Notes under the pieces: model-generated | What the model was told of the DNA's origin: nothing | Databases searched by the model: none | What the model saw: only the letters and a program-made list of their open reading frames with translations | From: Sisyra terminalis | Taxonomy: Eukaryota > Arthropoda > Insecta > Neuroptera > Sisyridae | NCBI GenBank assembly: GCA_958496175.1 | Contig: OY292280.1 | Span: forward strand, 19,530,001-19,594,000 | Length of the DNA stretch: 64,000 bases | Direction of reading: 5' to 3' | Program-made: the position numbers and the translations under genes | Shown here: in pieces, positions 1 to 11,471 of the stretch | Numbering within the stretch: position 1 is the stretch's first letter | Layout: the number at the start of each line of letters is the position of its first letter

Positions 1-49
1 CATTGCGGTTATTTTGCGGTAATATTTGCGGTTATTGTTGCGGATATTA

Positions 50-72
50 TTGCGGTTATTTTGCTGTAATAT
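50..72 (+). repeat. Variant 23-mer with TTGCTG core (exemplar)
   Basis: TTGCGGTTATT followed by TTGCTGTAATAT. A G to T change in the second core hexamer removes no C but breaks the CpG. The unit is usually followed by a 24-mer carrying TTAATT instead of TTATTT (next feature). The pair recurs in 0-7 kb (near 2085, 2385, 2625, 3247, 3602, 4130, 6176, 6772) and again in 59.4-64 kb, and is sparse in the central blocks. Confidence 0.9.
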
Positions 73-96
73 TTGCGGTTAATTTTGCGGATATCA
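73..96 (+). repeat. Variant 24-mer with TTAATT spacer (exemplar)
   Basis: TTGCGGTTAATT followed by TTGCGGATATCA. A T to A change in the spacer creates TTAA, a tetramer otherwise nearly absent from the array. It typically follows the TTGCTG variant, so the two changes are inherited as a linked pair. Confidence 0.88.
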
Positions 97-120
97 TTGC
101 GGTTATTTTTGCGGATATTA
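97..120 (+). repeat. Type B monomer, 24 bp (exemplar)
   Basis: TTGCGGTTATTT followed by TTGCGGATATTA. It differs from type A by C to T in the tail, which destroys GATATC. Both + strand cytosines of this monomer lie in CpG. Type B occurs singly or in short runs between type A units, and its position helps distinguish one higher-order repeat from another. Confidence 0.95.
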
Positions 121-144
121 TTGCGGTTATTTTTGCGGATATCA
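121..144 (+). repeat. Type A monomer, 24 bp (exemplar)
   Basis: TTGCGGTTATTT followed by TTGCGGATATCA. This is the commonest monomer. It has a run of five T before the second TTGCGG and carries the palindrome GATATC (an EcoRV site) in its tail. Composition is 11 T, 4 A, 6 G and 3 C. Read in frame on the + strand the 24 bases give an eight-residue repeat (FADIIAVI, LRISLRLF or CGYHCGYF depending on frame), which is why long open frames appear by chance. Confidence 0.97.
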
Positions 145-167
145 TTGCGGTTATTTTGCGGTAATAT
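145..167 (+). repeat. Type C monomer, 23 bp (exemplar)
   Basis: TTGCGGTTATT followed by TTGCGGTAATAT. The run before the second TTGCGG has four T, one fewer than in types A and B. With the next unit the tail creates AATATT (an SspI site) and, in one + frame, a TAA stop. Each 23-mer shifts the reading frame of everything downstream by one base. Confidence 0.96.
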
Positions 168-215
168 TTGCGGTTATTTTTGCGGATATCATTGCGGTTA
201 TTTTTGCGGATATCA

Positions 216-238
216 TTGCGGTTATTTTGCGGTGATAT
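216..238 (+). repeat. Type D monomer, 23 bp (exemplar)
   Basis: TTGCGGTTATT followed by TTGCGGTGATAT. It is the same as type C with A to G in the tail, which gives a TGA stop in the frame where C gives TAA and removes the AATATT site. C and D interchange in equivalent places of otherwise identical blocks. Confidence 0.95.
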
Positions 239-974
239 TTGCGGTTATTTTTGCGGATATCATTGCGGTTATTTTGCGGTAATATTTGCGGTTATTTTTG
301 CGGATATCATTGCGGTTATTTTTGCGGATATTATAGCGGTTATTTTTGCGGATATCATTGCGGTTATTTTTGCGGATATCAATGCGGTTATTTTGCGGTG
401 ATATTTGCGGTTATTTTTGCGGATATCATTGCGGTTATTTTGCGGTAATATTTGCGGTTATTTTTGCGGATATTATTGCGGTTATTTTTGCGGATATCAT
501 TGCGGTTATTTTTGCGGATATTATTGCGGTTATTTTTGCGGATATCATTGCGGTTATTTTTGCGGATATCATTGCGGATATTTTGCGGTAATATTTGCGG
601 TTATTTTTGCGGATATAATTGCGGTTATTTTGCGGTGATATTTGCGGTTATTTTTGCGGATATTATTGCGGTTATTTTTGCGGATATCATTGCGGTTATT
701 TTGCGGTGATATTTGCGGTTATTTTTGCGGATATTATTGCGGTTATTTTTGCGGATAATATTGCGGTTATTTTTGCGGATATCATTGCGGTTATTTTTGC
801 GGATATTATTGCGGTTATTTTTGCGGATATTAATGCGGTTATTTTTGCGGATATCATTGCGGTTATTTTTGCGGATATCATTGCGGTTATTTTGCGGTAA
901 TATTTGCGGTTATTTTTGCGGATATCATTGCGGTTATTTTTGCGGATATCATTGCGGTTATTTTGCGGTGATAT

Positions 975-997
975 TTGCGGTTATTTTGCGGATATCA
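975..997 (+). repeat. Rare exceptional 23-mer ending ATATCA (exemplar)
   Basis: TTGCGGTTATT followed by TTGCGGATATCA: the short four-T run is combined with the tail normally found in 24-mers. Others lie near 5035, 11465, 24040, 31325, 47755, 51340, 60020 and 63800. These are the main exceptions to the run-length and tail linkage and look like single-T deletions or crossovers inside a monomer. Confidence 0.8.
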
Positions 998-1104
998 TTG
1001 CGGTTATTTTGCGGTAATATTTGCGGTTATTTTTGCGGATATCATTGCGGTTATTTTTGCGGATATTATTGCGGTTATTTTTGCGGATATCATTGCGGTT
1101 ATTT

Positions 1105-4060
1105 TGCGGTAATATTTGCGGTTATTTTTGCGGATTTCATTGCGGTTATTTTTGCGGATATTATTGCGGTTATTTTTGCGGATATCATTGCGGTTATTTT
1201 TGCGGATATCATTGCGGTTATTTTGCGGTGATATTTGCGGTTATTTTTGCGGATATCTTTTCGGTTATTTTTGCGGATATCATTGCGGTTATTTTGCGGT
1301 AATATTTGCGGTTATTTTTGCGGATATCATTGCGGTTATTTTTGCGGATATTATAGCGGTTATTTTTGCGGATATCATTGCGGTTATTTTTGCGGATATC
1401 ATTGCGGTTATTTTGCGGTGATATTTGCGGTTATTTTTGCGAATATCATTGCGGTTATTTTGCGGTGATATTTGCGGTTATTTTTGCGGATATCATTGCG
1501 GTTATTTTTGCGGATATTATTGCGGTTATTTTTGCGGATATTATTGCGGTTATTTTTGCGGATATCATTGCGGTTATTTTTGCGGATATTATTGCGGTTA
1601 TATTTGCGGATATTATTGCGGTTATTTTTGCGGATATCATTGCGGTTATTTTTGCGGATATCATTGCGGTTATTTTGCGGTAATATTTGCGGTTATTTTT
1701 GCGGATATCATTGCGGTTATTTTTGCGGATATCATTGCGGTTATTTTGCGGTGATATTTGCGGTTATTTTTGCGGATATCATTGCGGTTATTTTGCGGTA
1801 ATATTTGCGGTTATTTTTGCGGATATCATTGCGGTTATTTTTGCGGATATCATTGCGGTTATTTTGCGGTGATATTTGCGGTTATTTTTGCGGATATCAT
1901 TGCGGTTATTTTGCGGTAATATTTGCGGTTATTTTTGCGGATATCATTGCGGTTATTTTGCGGTGATATTTGCGGTTATTTTTGCGGATATCATTGCGGT
2001 TATTTTGCGGTAATATTTGCGGTTATTTTTGCGGATATCATTGCGGTTATTTTTGCGGATATTATTGCGGTTATTTTGCTGTAATATTTGCGGTTATTTT
2101 TGCGGATATCATTGCGGTTATTTTTGCGGATATCATTGCGGTTGTTTTGCTGTAATATTTGCGGTTATTTTTGCGGATATCATTGCGGTTATTTTTGCGG
2201 ATATTATTGCGGTTATTTTTGCGGATATTATTGCGGTTATTTTTGCGGATATCATTGCGGTTATTTTGCGGTGATATTTGCGGTTATTTTTGCGGATATC
2301 ATTGCGGTTATTTTGCGGTGATATTTGCGGTTATTTTGCGGTAATATTTGCGGTTATTTTTACGGATATTATTGCGGTTATTTTGCTGTAATATTTGCGG
2401 TTAATTTTGCGCATATCATTGCGGTTATTTTTGCGGATATTAATGCGGTTATTTTTGCGGATATTATTGCGGTTATTTTTGCGGATATCATTGCGGTTAT
2501 TTTTGCGGATATCATTGCGGTTATTTTGCGGTGATATTTGCGGTTATATTAGCGGATATCATTGCGGTTATTTTGCGGTAATTTTTGCGGTTATTTTTGC
2601 GGATATTACTGCGGTTATTTTGCTGTAATATTTGCGGTTATTTTTGCGGATATCATTGCGGTTATTTTGCGGTGATATTTGCGGTTATTTTTGCGGATAT
2701 CATTGCGGTTATTTAGTGTTGATATTTGCGGTTATTTTTGCGGATATCATTGCGGTTATTTTGCGGTAATATTTGCGGTTATTTTTGCGGATATTATTGC
2801 GGTTATTTTTGCGGATATCATTGCGGTTATTTTGCGGTGATATTTGCGGATATCATTGCGGTTATTTTGCGGTGATATTTGCGGTTATTTTGCGGTAATA
2901 TTTGCGGTTATTTTTGCGGATAATATTGCGGTTATTTTGCTGTATTATTTGCGGTTAATTTTGCGGATATCATTGCGGTTATTTTTGCGGATATTAATGC
3001 GGTTATTTTTGCGGATATCATTGCGGTTATTTTGCGGTAATATTTGCGGTTATTTTTGCGGATATCATTGCGGTTATTTTTGCGGATATTATTGCGGTTA
3101 TTTTTGCGGATATCATTGCGGTTATTTTTGCGGATATCATTGCGGTTATTTTGCGGTGATATTTGCGGTTATTTAAGCGGATATCATTGCGGTTATTTTG
3201 CGGTAATATTTGCGGTTATTTTTGCGGATATTACTGCGGTTATTTTGCTGTAATATTTGCGGTTATTTTTGCGGATATCATTGCGGTTATTTTGCGGTGA
3301 TATTTGCGGTTATTTTTGCGGATACCATTGCGGTTATTTAGTGTTGATATTTGCGGTTATTTTTGCGGATATCATTGCGGTTATTTTGCGGTAATATTTG
3401 CGGTTATTTTTGCGGATATTATTGCAGTTATTTTTGCGGATATCATTGCGGTTATTTTGCGGTGATATTTGCGGTTATTTTTGCGGATATCATTGCGGTT
3501 ATTTTGCGGTAATATTTGCGGTTATTTTTGCGGATATCATTGCGGTTATTTTTGCGGTTATTATTGCGGTTATTTTTGCGGATATCATTGCGGTTATTTT
3601 GCTGTAATATTTGCGGTTAATTTTGCGGATAATATTGCGGTTATTTTTGCGGATATCATTGCGGTTATTTTTGCGGATATCAATGCGGTTATTTTGCGGT
3701 GATAATTGCGGTTATTTTTGCGGATATCATTGCGGTTATTTTGCGGTAATATTTGCGGATATTTTTGCGTATATCATTGCGGTTATTTTGGCGGATATTA
3801 TTGCGGTTATTTTTGCGGATATTATTGCGGTTATTTTTGCGGATATTATTGCGGTTATTTTTGCGGATATCATTGCGGTTATTTTGCGGTAATATTTGCG
3901 GTTATTTTTGCGGATATCATTGCGGTTATTTTTGCGGATATTATTGCGGTTATTTTTGCGGATATTATTGCGGTTATTTTTGCGGATATCATTGCGGTTA
4001 TTTTTCGGTAACATTTGCGGTTATTTTTGCGGATATTATTGCGGTTATTTTTGCGGATAT
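1105..4060 (+). repeat. Heterogeneous array with 625-bp local duplication
   Basis: There is no gene here. The stretch contains mixed A/B/C/D units, many TTGCTG variants, and a duplication: about 2470-2820 recurs at about 3095-3445, offset 625. Both copies carry an odd unit in which the second core is replaced by TTTAGTGTTGATAT (A of TAG at 2715 and 3340), seen nowhere else in the window. Two 23-mers stand next to each other near 2330 and 2870, which is otherwise rare. Confidence 0.85.
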
Positions 4061-5164
4061 CATTGCGGTTATTTTGCGGTAATATTTGCGGTTATTGTTG
4101 CGGATATTATTGCGGTTATTTTGCTGTAATATTTGCGGTTAATTTTGCGGATATCATTGCGGTTATTTTTGCGGATATTATTGCGGTTATTTTTGCGGAT
4201 ATCATTGCGGTTATTTTGCGGTAATATTTGCGGTTATTTTTGCGGATATCATTGCGGTTATTTTTGCGGATATCATTGCGGTTATTTTGCGGTGATATTT
4301 GCGGTTATTTTTGCGGATATCATTGCGGTTATTTTGCGGTAATATTTGCGGTTATTTTTGCGGATATCATTGCGGTTATTTTTGCGGATATTATAGCGGT
4401 TATTTTTGCGGATATCATTGCGGTTATTTTTGCGGATATCAATGCGGTTATTTTGCGGTGATATTTGCGGTTATTTTTGCGGATATCATTGCGGTTATTT
4501 TGCGGTAATATTTGCGGTTATTTTTGCGGATATTATTGCGGTTATTTTTGCGGATATCATTGCGGTTATTTTTGCGGATATTATTGCGGTTATTTTTGCG
4601 GATATCATTGCGGTTATTTTTGCGGATATCATTGCGGATATTTTGCGGTAATATTTGCGGTTATTTTTGCGGATATAATTGCGGTTATTTTGCGGTGATA
4701 TTTGCGGTTATTTTTGCGGATATTATTGCGGTTATTTTTGCGGATATCATTGCGGTTATTTTGCGGTGATATTTGCGGTTATTTTTGCGGATATTATTGC
4801 GGTTATTTTTGCGGATAATATTGCGGTTATTTTTGCGGATATCATTGCGGTTATTTTTGCGGATATTATTGCGGTTATTTTTGCGGATATTAATGCGGTT
4901 ATTTTTGCGGATATCATTGCGGTTATTTTTGCGGATATCATTGCGGTTATTTTGCGGTAATATTTGCGGTTATTTTTGCGGATATCATTGCGGTTATTTT
5001 TGCGGATATCATTGCGGTTATTTTGCGGTGATATTTGCGGTTATTTTGCGGATATCATTGCGGTTATTTTGCGGTAATATTTGCGGTTATTTTTGCGGAT
5101 ATCATTGCGGTTATTTTTGCGGATATTATTGCGGTTATTTTTGCGGATATCATTGCGGTTATTT
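4061..5164 (+). repeat. 4,060-bp repeat, right copy (matched part)
   Basis: This is the partner of 1-1104. The match ends where the left copy has a four-T run leading to TAATAT and this copy has a five-T run leading to ATATCATGGCGG (about 5165). The switch falls at a monomer boundary, as expected from unequal exchange. Confidence 0.9.
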
Positions 5165-8100
5165 TTGCGGATATCATGGCGGATATTTTGCGGTAACATT
5201 TGCGGTTATTTTTGCGGATATTAATGCGGTTATTTTTGCGGATATCATTGCGGTTATTTTTGCGGATATCATTGCGGTTATTTTGCGGTAATATTTGCGG
5301 ATATTTTTACGGATATCATTGCGGTTATTTTGCGGTGATATTTGCGGTTATTTTTGCGGATATTATTGCGGTTATTTTGGCGGATATCATTGCGGTTATT
5401 TTGCGGTGATATTTGCGGTTATTTTTGCGGATATTATTGCGGTTATTTTTGCGGATATTATTGCGGTTATTTCTGCGGATATCATTGCGGTTATTTTGCG
5501 GTTATTTTTGCGGATATCATTGCGGTTATTTTTGCGGATATCATTGCGGTTATTTTGCGGTAATATTTGCGGATATTTTTACGGATATCATTGCGGTTAT
5601 TTTGCGGTGATATTTGCGGTTATTTTTGCGGATATTATTGCGGTTATTTTGGCGGATATCATTGCGGTTATTTTGCGGTGATATTTGCGGTTATTTTTGC
5701 GGATATTATTGCGGTTATTTTTGCGGATATTATTGCGGTTACTTCTGCGGATATCATTGCGGTTATTTTGCGGTGATATTTGCGGTTATTTTTGCGGATA
5801 TCATTGCGGTTATTTTTGCGGATATCATTGCGGTTATTTTGCGGTGATATTTGCGGTTATTTTTGCGGATATCATTGCGGTTATTTTGCGGTAATATTTG
5901 CGGTTATTTTTGCGGATATCATTGCGGTTATTTTTGCGGATATTATTGCGGTTATTTTTGCGGATATCATTGCGGTTATTTTTGCGGATATCATTGCGGT
6001 TATTTTTGCGGATATTATTGCGGTTATTTTAGCGGATATCATTGCGGTTATTTTTGCGGATATTATTGCGGTTATTTTTGCGGATATCATTGCGGTTATT
6101 TTTGCGGATATCATTGCGGATATTTTGCGGTAATATTTGCGGTTATTTTTGCGGATATTAATGCGGTTATTTTGCTGTAATATTTGCGGTTAATTTTGCG
6201 GATATCATTGCGGTTATTTTTGCGGATATTATTGCGGTTATTTTTGCGGATATCATTGCGGTTATTTTGCGGTAATATTTGCGGTTATTATTGCGGATAT
6301 CATTGCGGTTATTTTTGCGGATATTATTGCGGTTATTTTTGCGGATATTATTGCGGTTATTTTTGCGGATGTCATTGCGGTTATTTTGCGGTGATATTTG
6401 CGGATATTTTTGCGGATATCATTGCGGTTATTTTGCGGTAATATTTGCGGTTATTTTTGCGGATATCACTGCGGTTATTTTGCGGTAATATTTGCGGTTA
6501 TTTTTGCGGATATCATTGCGGTTATTTTTGCGGATATTATTGCGGTTATTTTTGCGGATATCATTGCGGTTATTTTTGCGGATATCATTGCGGTTATTTT
6601 TGCGGATATTATTGCGGTTATTTTTGCGGATATCATTGCGGTTATTTTTGCGGATATTATTGCGGTTATTTTTGCGGATATCATTGCGGTTATTTTTGCG
6701 GATATCATTGCGGATATTTTGCGGTAATATTTGCGGTTATTTTTGCGGATATTAATGCGGTTATTTTGCTGTAATATTTGCGGTTAATTTTGCGGATATC
6801 ATTGCGGTTATTTTTGCGGATATTATTGCGGTTATTTTTGCGGATATCATTGCGGTTATTTTGCGGTAATATTTGCGGTTATTATAGCGGATATCATTGC
6901 GATTATTTTTGCGGATATCATTGCGGTTATTTTGCGGTAATATTTGCGGTTATTTTTGCGGATATCATTGCGGTTATTTTGCTGTAATATTTGCGGTTAT
7001 TTTTGCGGATATCATTGCGGTTATTTTGCGGTGATATTTGCGGTTATTTTTGCGGATATCATTGCGGTTATTTTGCGGTAATATTTGCGGTTATTTTTGC
7101 GGATATCATTGCGGTTATTTTTGCGGATATCATTGCGGTAATTTTGCGGTGATATTTGCGGTTATTTTTGCGGATATTATTGCGGTTATTTTGCGGTAAT
7201 ATTTGCGGTTATTTTTGCGGATATTATTGCGGTTATTTTGGCGGATATCATTGCGGTTATTTTGCGGTGATATTTGCGGTTATTTTTGTGGATATCATTG
7301 CGGTTATTTTGCGGTGATATTTGCGGTTATTTTTGCGGATATCATTGCGGTTATTTTTGCGGATATCATTGCGGTAATTTTGCGGTGATATTTGCGGTTA
7401 TTTTTGCGGATATCATTGCGGTTATTTTGCGGTAATATTTGCGGTTATTTTTGCGGATATTATTGCGGTTATTTTGGCGGATATCATTGCGGTTATTTTG
7501 CGGTGATATTTGCGGTTATTTTTGTGGATATCATTGCGGTTATTTTGCGGTGATATTTGCGGTTATTTTTGCGGATATCATGGCGGTTATTTTGCGGTAA
7601 TATTTGCGGTTATTTTTGCGGATATCATTGCGGTTATTTTTGCGGATATCATTGCGGTTATTTTGCGGTAATATTTGCGGTTATTTTTGCGGATATTATT
7701 GCGGTTATTTTGGCGGATATCATTGCGGTTATTTTGCGGTAATATTTGCGGTTATTTTTGCGGATATCATTGCGGTAATTTTTGCGGATATCATTGCGGT
7801 AATTTTGCGGTGATATTTGCGGTTATTTTTGCGGATATCATTGCGGTTATTTTGCGGTAATATTTGCGGTTATTTTTGCGGATATTATTGCGGTTATTTT
7901 GGCGGATATCATTGCGGTTATTTTGCGGTGATATTTGCGGTTATTTTTGTGGATATCATTGCGGTTATTTTGCGGTGATATTTGCGGTTATTTTTGCGGA
8001 TATCATTGCGGTTATTTTGCGGTAATATTTGCGGTTATTTTTGCGGATATCATTGCGGTTATTTTTGCGGATATCATTGCGGTTATTTTGCGGTAATATT

Positions 8101-8737
8101 TAAGGTTATTTCTGCGGATATCATTGCGGTTATTTTTGCGGATATATTGCGGTTATTTTTGCGGATATCATTGCGGTTATTTTTGCGGATATTATTGCGG
8201 TTATTTTGCGGTAATATTTGCGGTTATTTTTGCGGATATCATTGCGGTTATTTTGCGGTGATATTAGCGGTTATTTTTGCGGATATTATTGCGGTTATTT
8301 TTGCGGATATCATTGCGGTTATTTTGCGGTGATATTTGCGGTTATTTTTGCGGATATCATTGCGGTTATTTTTGCGGATATTATTGCGGTTATTTTTGCG
8401 GATATTATAGCGGTTATTTTTGCGGATATCATTGCGGTTATTTTGCGGTGATATTTGCGGTTATTTTTGCGGATATCATTGCGGTTATTTTGCGGTAATA
8501 TTTGCGGTTATTTTTGCGGATATCATTGCGGTTATTTTGCGGTAATATTTGCGGTTATTTTTGCGGATATTATTGCGGTTATTTTTGCGGATATCATTGC
8601 GGTTATTTTGCGGTGATATTTGCGGTTATTTTTGCGGATATCATTGCGGTTATTTTGCGGTAATATTTGCGGTTATTTTTGCGGATATCATTGCGGTTAT
8701 TTTTGCGGATATTATTGCGGTTATTTTTGCGGATATC
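5165..8737 (+). repeat. Heterogeneous array with 272-, 594- and ~236-bp local duplications
   Basis: There is no gene here. About 5228-5499 repeats at 5500-5771 (offset 272), with shared rarities TTTTTACGG and TTATTTTGGCGG. About 5851-6300 repeats at 6445-6894 (offset 594). A block with TTTTGGCGG and a TTGTGG core starts at 7203 and again at 7439 and 7863. One TTTAAGG marker unit lies at 8099, the first of a family described separately. Confidence 0.85.
8099..8117 (+). repeat. TTTAAGG marker unit (first of 11)
   Basis: The core TTGCGG is changed to TTTAAGG and the next half-unit reads TTATTTCTGCGG. Copies of TTTAAGG start at 8099, 13441, 15380, 17414, 19589, 21235, 28471, 41923, 43862, 45909 and 49492. 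The change occurs with the triple-ATATTT marker in the 1.9-kb HOR but without it at 8.1, 21.2 and 28.5 kb, so the markers can be separated. Confidence 0.9.
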
Positions 8738-9910
8738 ATTGCGGTTATTTTTGCGGATATCATTGCGGTTATTTTGCGGTAATATTTGCGGTTATTTTTT
8801 CGGATATTATTGCGGTTATTTTTGCGGATATCATTGCGGTTATTTTGCGGTGATATTTGCGGTTATTTTTGCGGATATTATTGCGGTTATTTTTGCGGAT
8901 ATCATTGCGGTTATTTTGCGGTGATATTTGCGGTTATTTTTGCGGATATCATTGCGGTTATTTTTGCGGATATTATTGCGGTTATTTTTGCGGATATTAT
9001 TGCGGTTATTTTTGCGGATATCATTGCGGTTATTTTGCGGTGATATTTGCGGTTATTTTTGCGGATATCATTGCGGTTATTTTGCGGTAATATTTGCGGT
9101 TATTTTTGCGGATATCATTGCGGTTATTTTACGGTAATATTTGCGGTTAATTTTGCGGATATTATTGCGGTTATTTTAGCGGATATCTTTGCGGTTATTT
9201 TGCTGTAATATTAGCGGTTAATTTAGCGGATATTATTGCGGTTATTTTGGCGGATATCATTGCGGTTATTTTGGTGGATATCATTGCGGTTATTTTTGCG
9301 GATATCATTGCGGTTATTTTGCGGTAATATTTGCGGTTATTTTTGCGGATATCATTGCGGTTATTTTGCTGTAATATTTGCGGTTAATTTTGCGGATATT
9401 ATTGCGGTTATTTTTGCGGATATCATTGCGGTTATTTTGCGGTGATATTTGCGGTTATTTTTGCGGATATCATTGCGGTTATTTTGCGGTAATATTTGCG
9501 GTTATTTTTGCGGATATTATTGCGGTTATTTTTGCGGATATCATTGCGGTTATTTTGCGGTGATATTTGCGGTTATTTTTGCGGATATCATTGCGGTTAT
9601 TTTGCGGTAATATTTGCGGTTATTTTTGCGGATATCATTGCGGTTATTTTGGGGTGATATTTGCGGTTATTTTTGCGGATATTATTGCGGTTATTTTTGC
9701 GGATATCATTGCGGTTATTTTGCGGTGATATTTGCGGTTATTTTTGCGGATATCATTGCGGTTATTTTTGCGGATATTATTGCGGTTATCTTGCGGTAAC
9801 ATTTGCGGTTATTTATGCGGATATTATTGCGGTTATTTTTGCGGATATCATTGCGGTTATTTTGCGGTGATATTTGCGGTTATTTTTGCGGATATCATTG
9901 CGGTTATTTT
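8738..9910 (+). repeat. 1,466-bp tandem duplication, copy 1
   Basis: This matches 10204-11376 at offset 1,466. Shared rarities are TTTTTTCGG (about 8797 and 10263), TTAATTTAGCGG (about 9217 and 10683), TTGGTGG (about 9274 and 10740) and TTTTGGGGTG (about 9650 and 11116). I noted one substitution, TTATTTT here against TTATTAT at about 11328. Confidence 0.9.
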
Positions 9911-10203
9911 TGCGGATATCATTGCGGTTATTTTGCGGTGATATTTGCGGTTATTTTTGCGGATATCATTGCGGTTATTTTGCGGTAATATTTGCGGTTA
10001 TTTTTGCGGATTTCATTGCGGTTATTTTTGCGGATATTATTGCGGTTATTTTTGCGGATATCATTGCGGTTATTTTTGCGGATATCATTGCGGTTATTTT
10101 GCGGTGATATTTGCGGTTATTTTTGCGGATATCATTGCGGTTATTTTGCGGTAGTATTTGCGGTTATTTTTGCGGATATTATTGCGGTTATTTTGCTGTA
10201 ATA

Positions 10204-11376
10204 TTTGCGGTTATTTTTGCGGATATCATTGCGGTTATTTTGCGGTAATATTTGCGGTTATTTTTTCGGATATTATTGCGGTTATTTTTGCGGATATCAT
10301 TGCGGTTATTTTGCGGTGATATTTGCGGTTATTTTTGCGGATATTATTGCGGTTATTTTTGCGGATATCATTGCGGTTATTTTGCGGTGATATTTGCGGT
10401 TATTTTTGCGGATATCATTGCGGTTATTTTTGCGGATATTATTGCGGTTATTTTTGCGGATATTATTGCGGTTATTTTTGCGGATATCATTGCGGTTATT
10501 TTGCGGTGATATTTGCGGTTATTTTTGCGGATATCATTGCGGTTATTTTGCGGTAATATTTGCGGTTATTTTTGCGGATATCATTGCGGTTATTTTACGG
10601 TAATATTTGCGGTTAATTTTGCGGATATTATTGCGGTTATTTTAGCGGATATCTTTGCGGTTATTTTGCTGTAATATTAGCGGTTAATTTAGCGGATATT
10701 ATTGCGGTTATTTTGGCGGATATCATTGCGGTTATTTTGGTGGATATCATTGCGGTTATTTTTGCGGATATCATTGCGGTTATTTTGCGGTAATATTTGC
10801 GGTTATTTTTGCGGATATCATTGCGGTTATTTTGCTGTAATATTTGCGGTTAATTTTGCGGATATTATTGCGGTTATTTTTGCGGATATCATTGCGGTTA
10901 TTTTGCGGTGATATTTGCGGTTATTTTTGCGGATATCATTGCGGTTATTTTGCGGTAATATTTGCGGTTATTTTTGCGGATATTATTGCGGTTATTTTTG
11001 CGGATATCATTGCGGTTATTTTGCGGTGATATTTGCGGTTATTTTTGCGGATATCATTGCGGTTATTTTGCGGTAATATTTGCGGTTATTTTTGCGGATA
11101 TCATTGCGGTTATTTTGGGGTGATATTTGCGGTTATTTTTGCGGATATTATTGCGGTTATTTTTGCGGATATCATTGCGGTTATTTTGCGGTGATATTTG
11201 CGGTTATTTTTGCGGATATCATTGCGGTTATTTTTGCGGATATTATTGCGGTTATCTTGCGGTAACATTTGCGGTTATTTATGCGGATATTATTGCGGTT
11301 ATTTTTGCGGATATCATTGCGGTTATTATGCGGTGATATTTGCGGTTATTTTTGCGGATATCATTGCGGTTATTTT
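10204..11376 (+). repeat. 1,466-bp tandem duplication, copy 2
   Basis: This is the second copy of 8738-9910. Between the matched parts, 9911-10203 is present only once as a join. From about 11472 the array passes into material shared with 37.6-44 kb. Confidence 0.9.
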
Positions 11377-11471
11377 GCGGTGATATTTGCGGTTTTTTTT
11401 GCGGATATCAATGCGGTTATTTTGCGGTAATATTTGCGGTTATTTTTGCGGATATCATTGCGGTTATTTTG

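Larger units (their letters stand above)
1..1104 (+). repeat. 4,060-bp repeat, left copy (matched part)
   Basis: Bases 1-1104 match 4061-5164 at a constant offset of 4,060, including rare variants: TTATTGTTGCGG near 34 and 4094, a GGATAATATT unit near 755 and 4815, and a half-length step near 975 and 5035. I saw no difference where I compared lines. The repeat probably begins before the window. After 1104 the copies diverge, so only about a quarter of the period is conserved. Confidence 0.9.

Noticed and set aside
713..1231. A 172-codon open frame on the + strand (and its near twin at 4773-5291), among the longest in the window
   Set aside because: It starts at TTG, consists only of the translated repeat in rotating frames, and owes its length to a short 23-mer with an ATATCA tail. 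There is no ribosome binding site, domain, or sign of selection.
1455..1664. Minus-strand frames starting with true ATG and encoding ISAKITAM repeats (also near 5881-6114 and 6475-6708)
   Set aside because: ATG arises from the complement of CAT at the A-type tail; frames stay open in any run of 24-mers without 23-mers. Low-complexity translation only.
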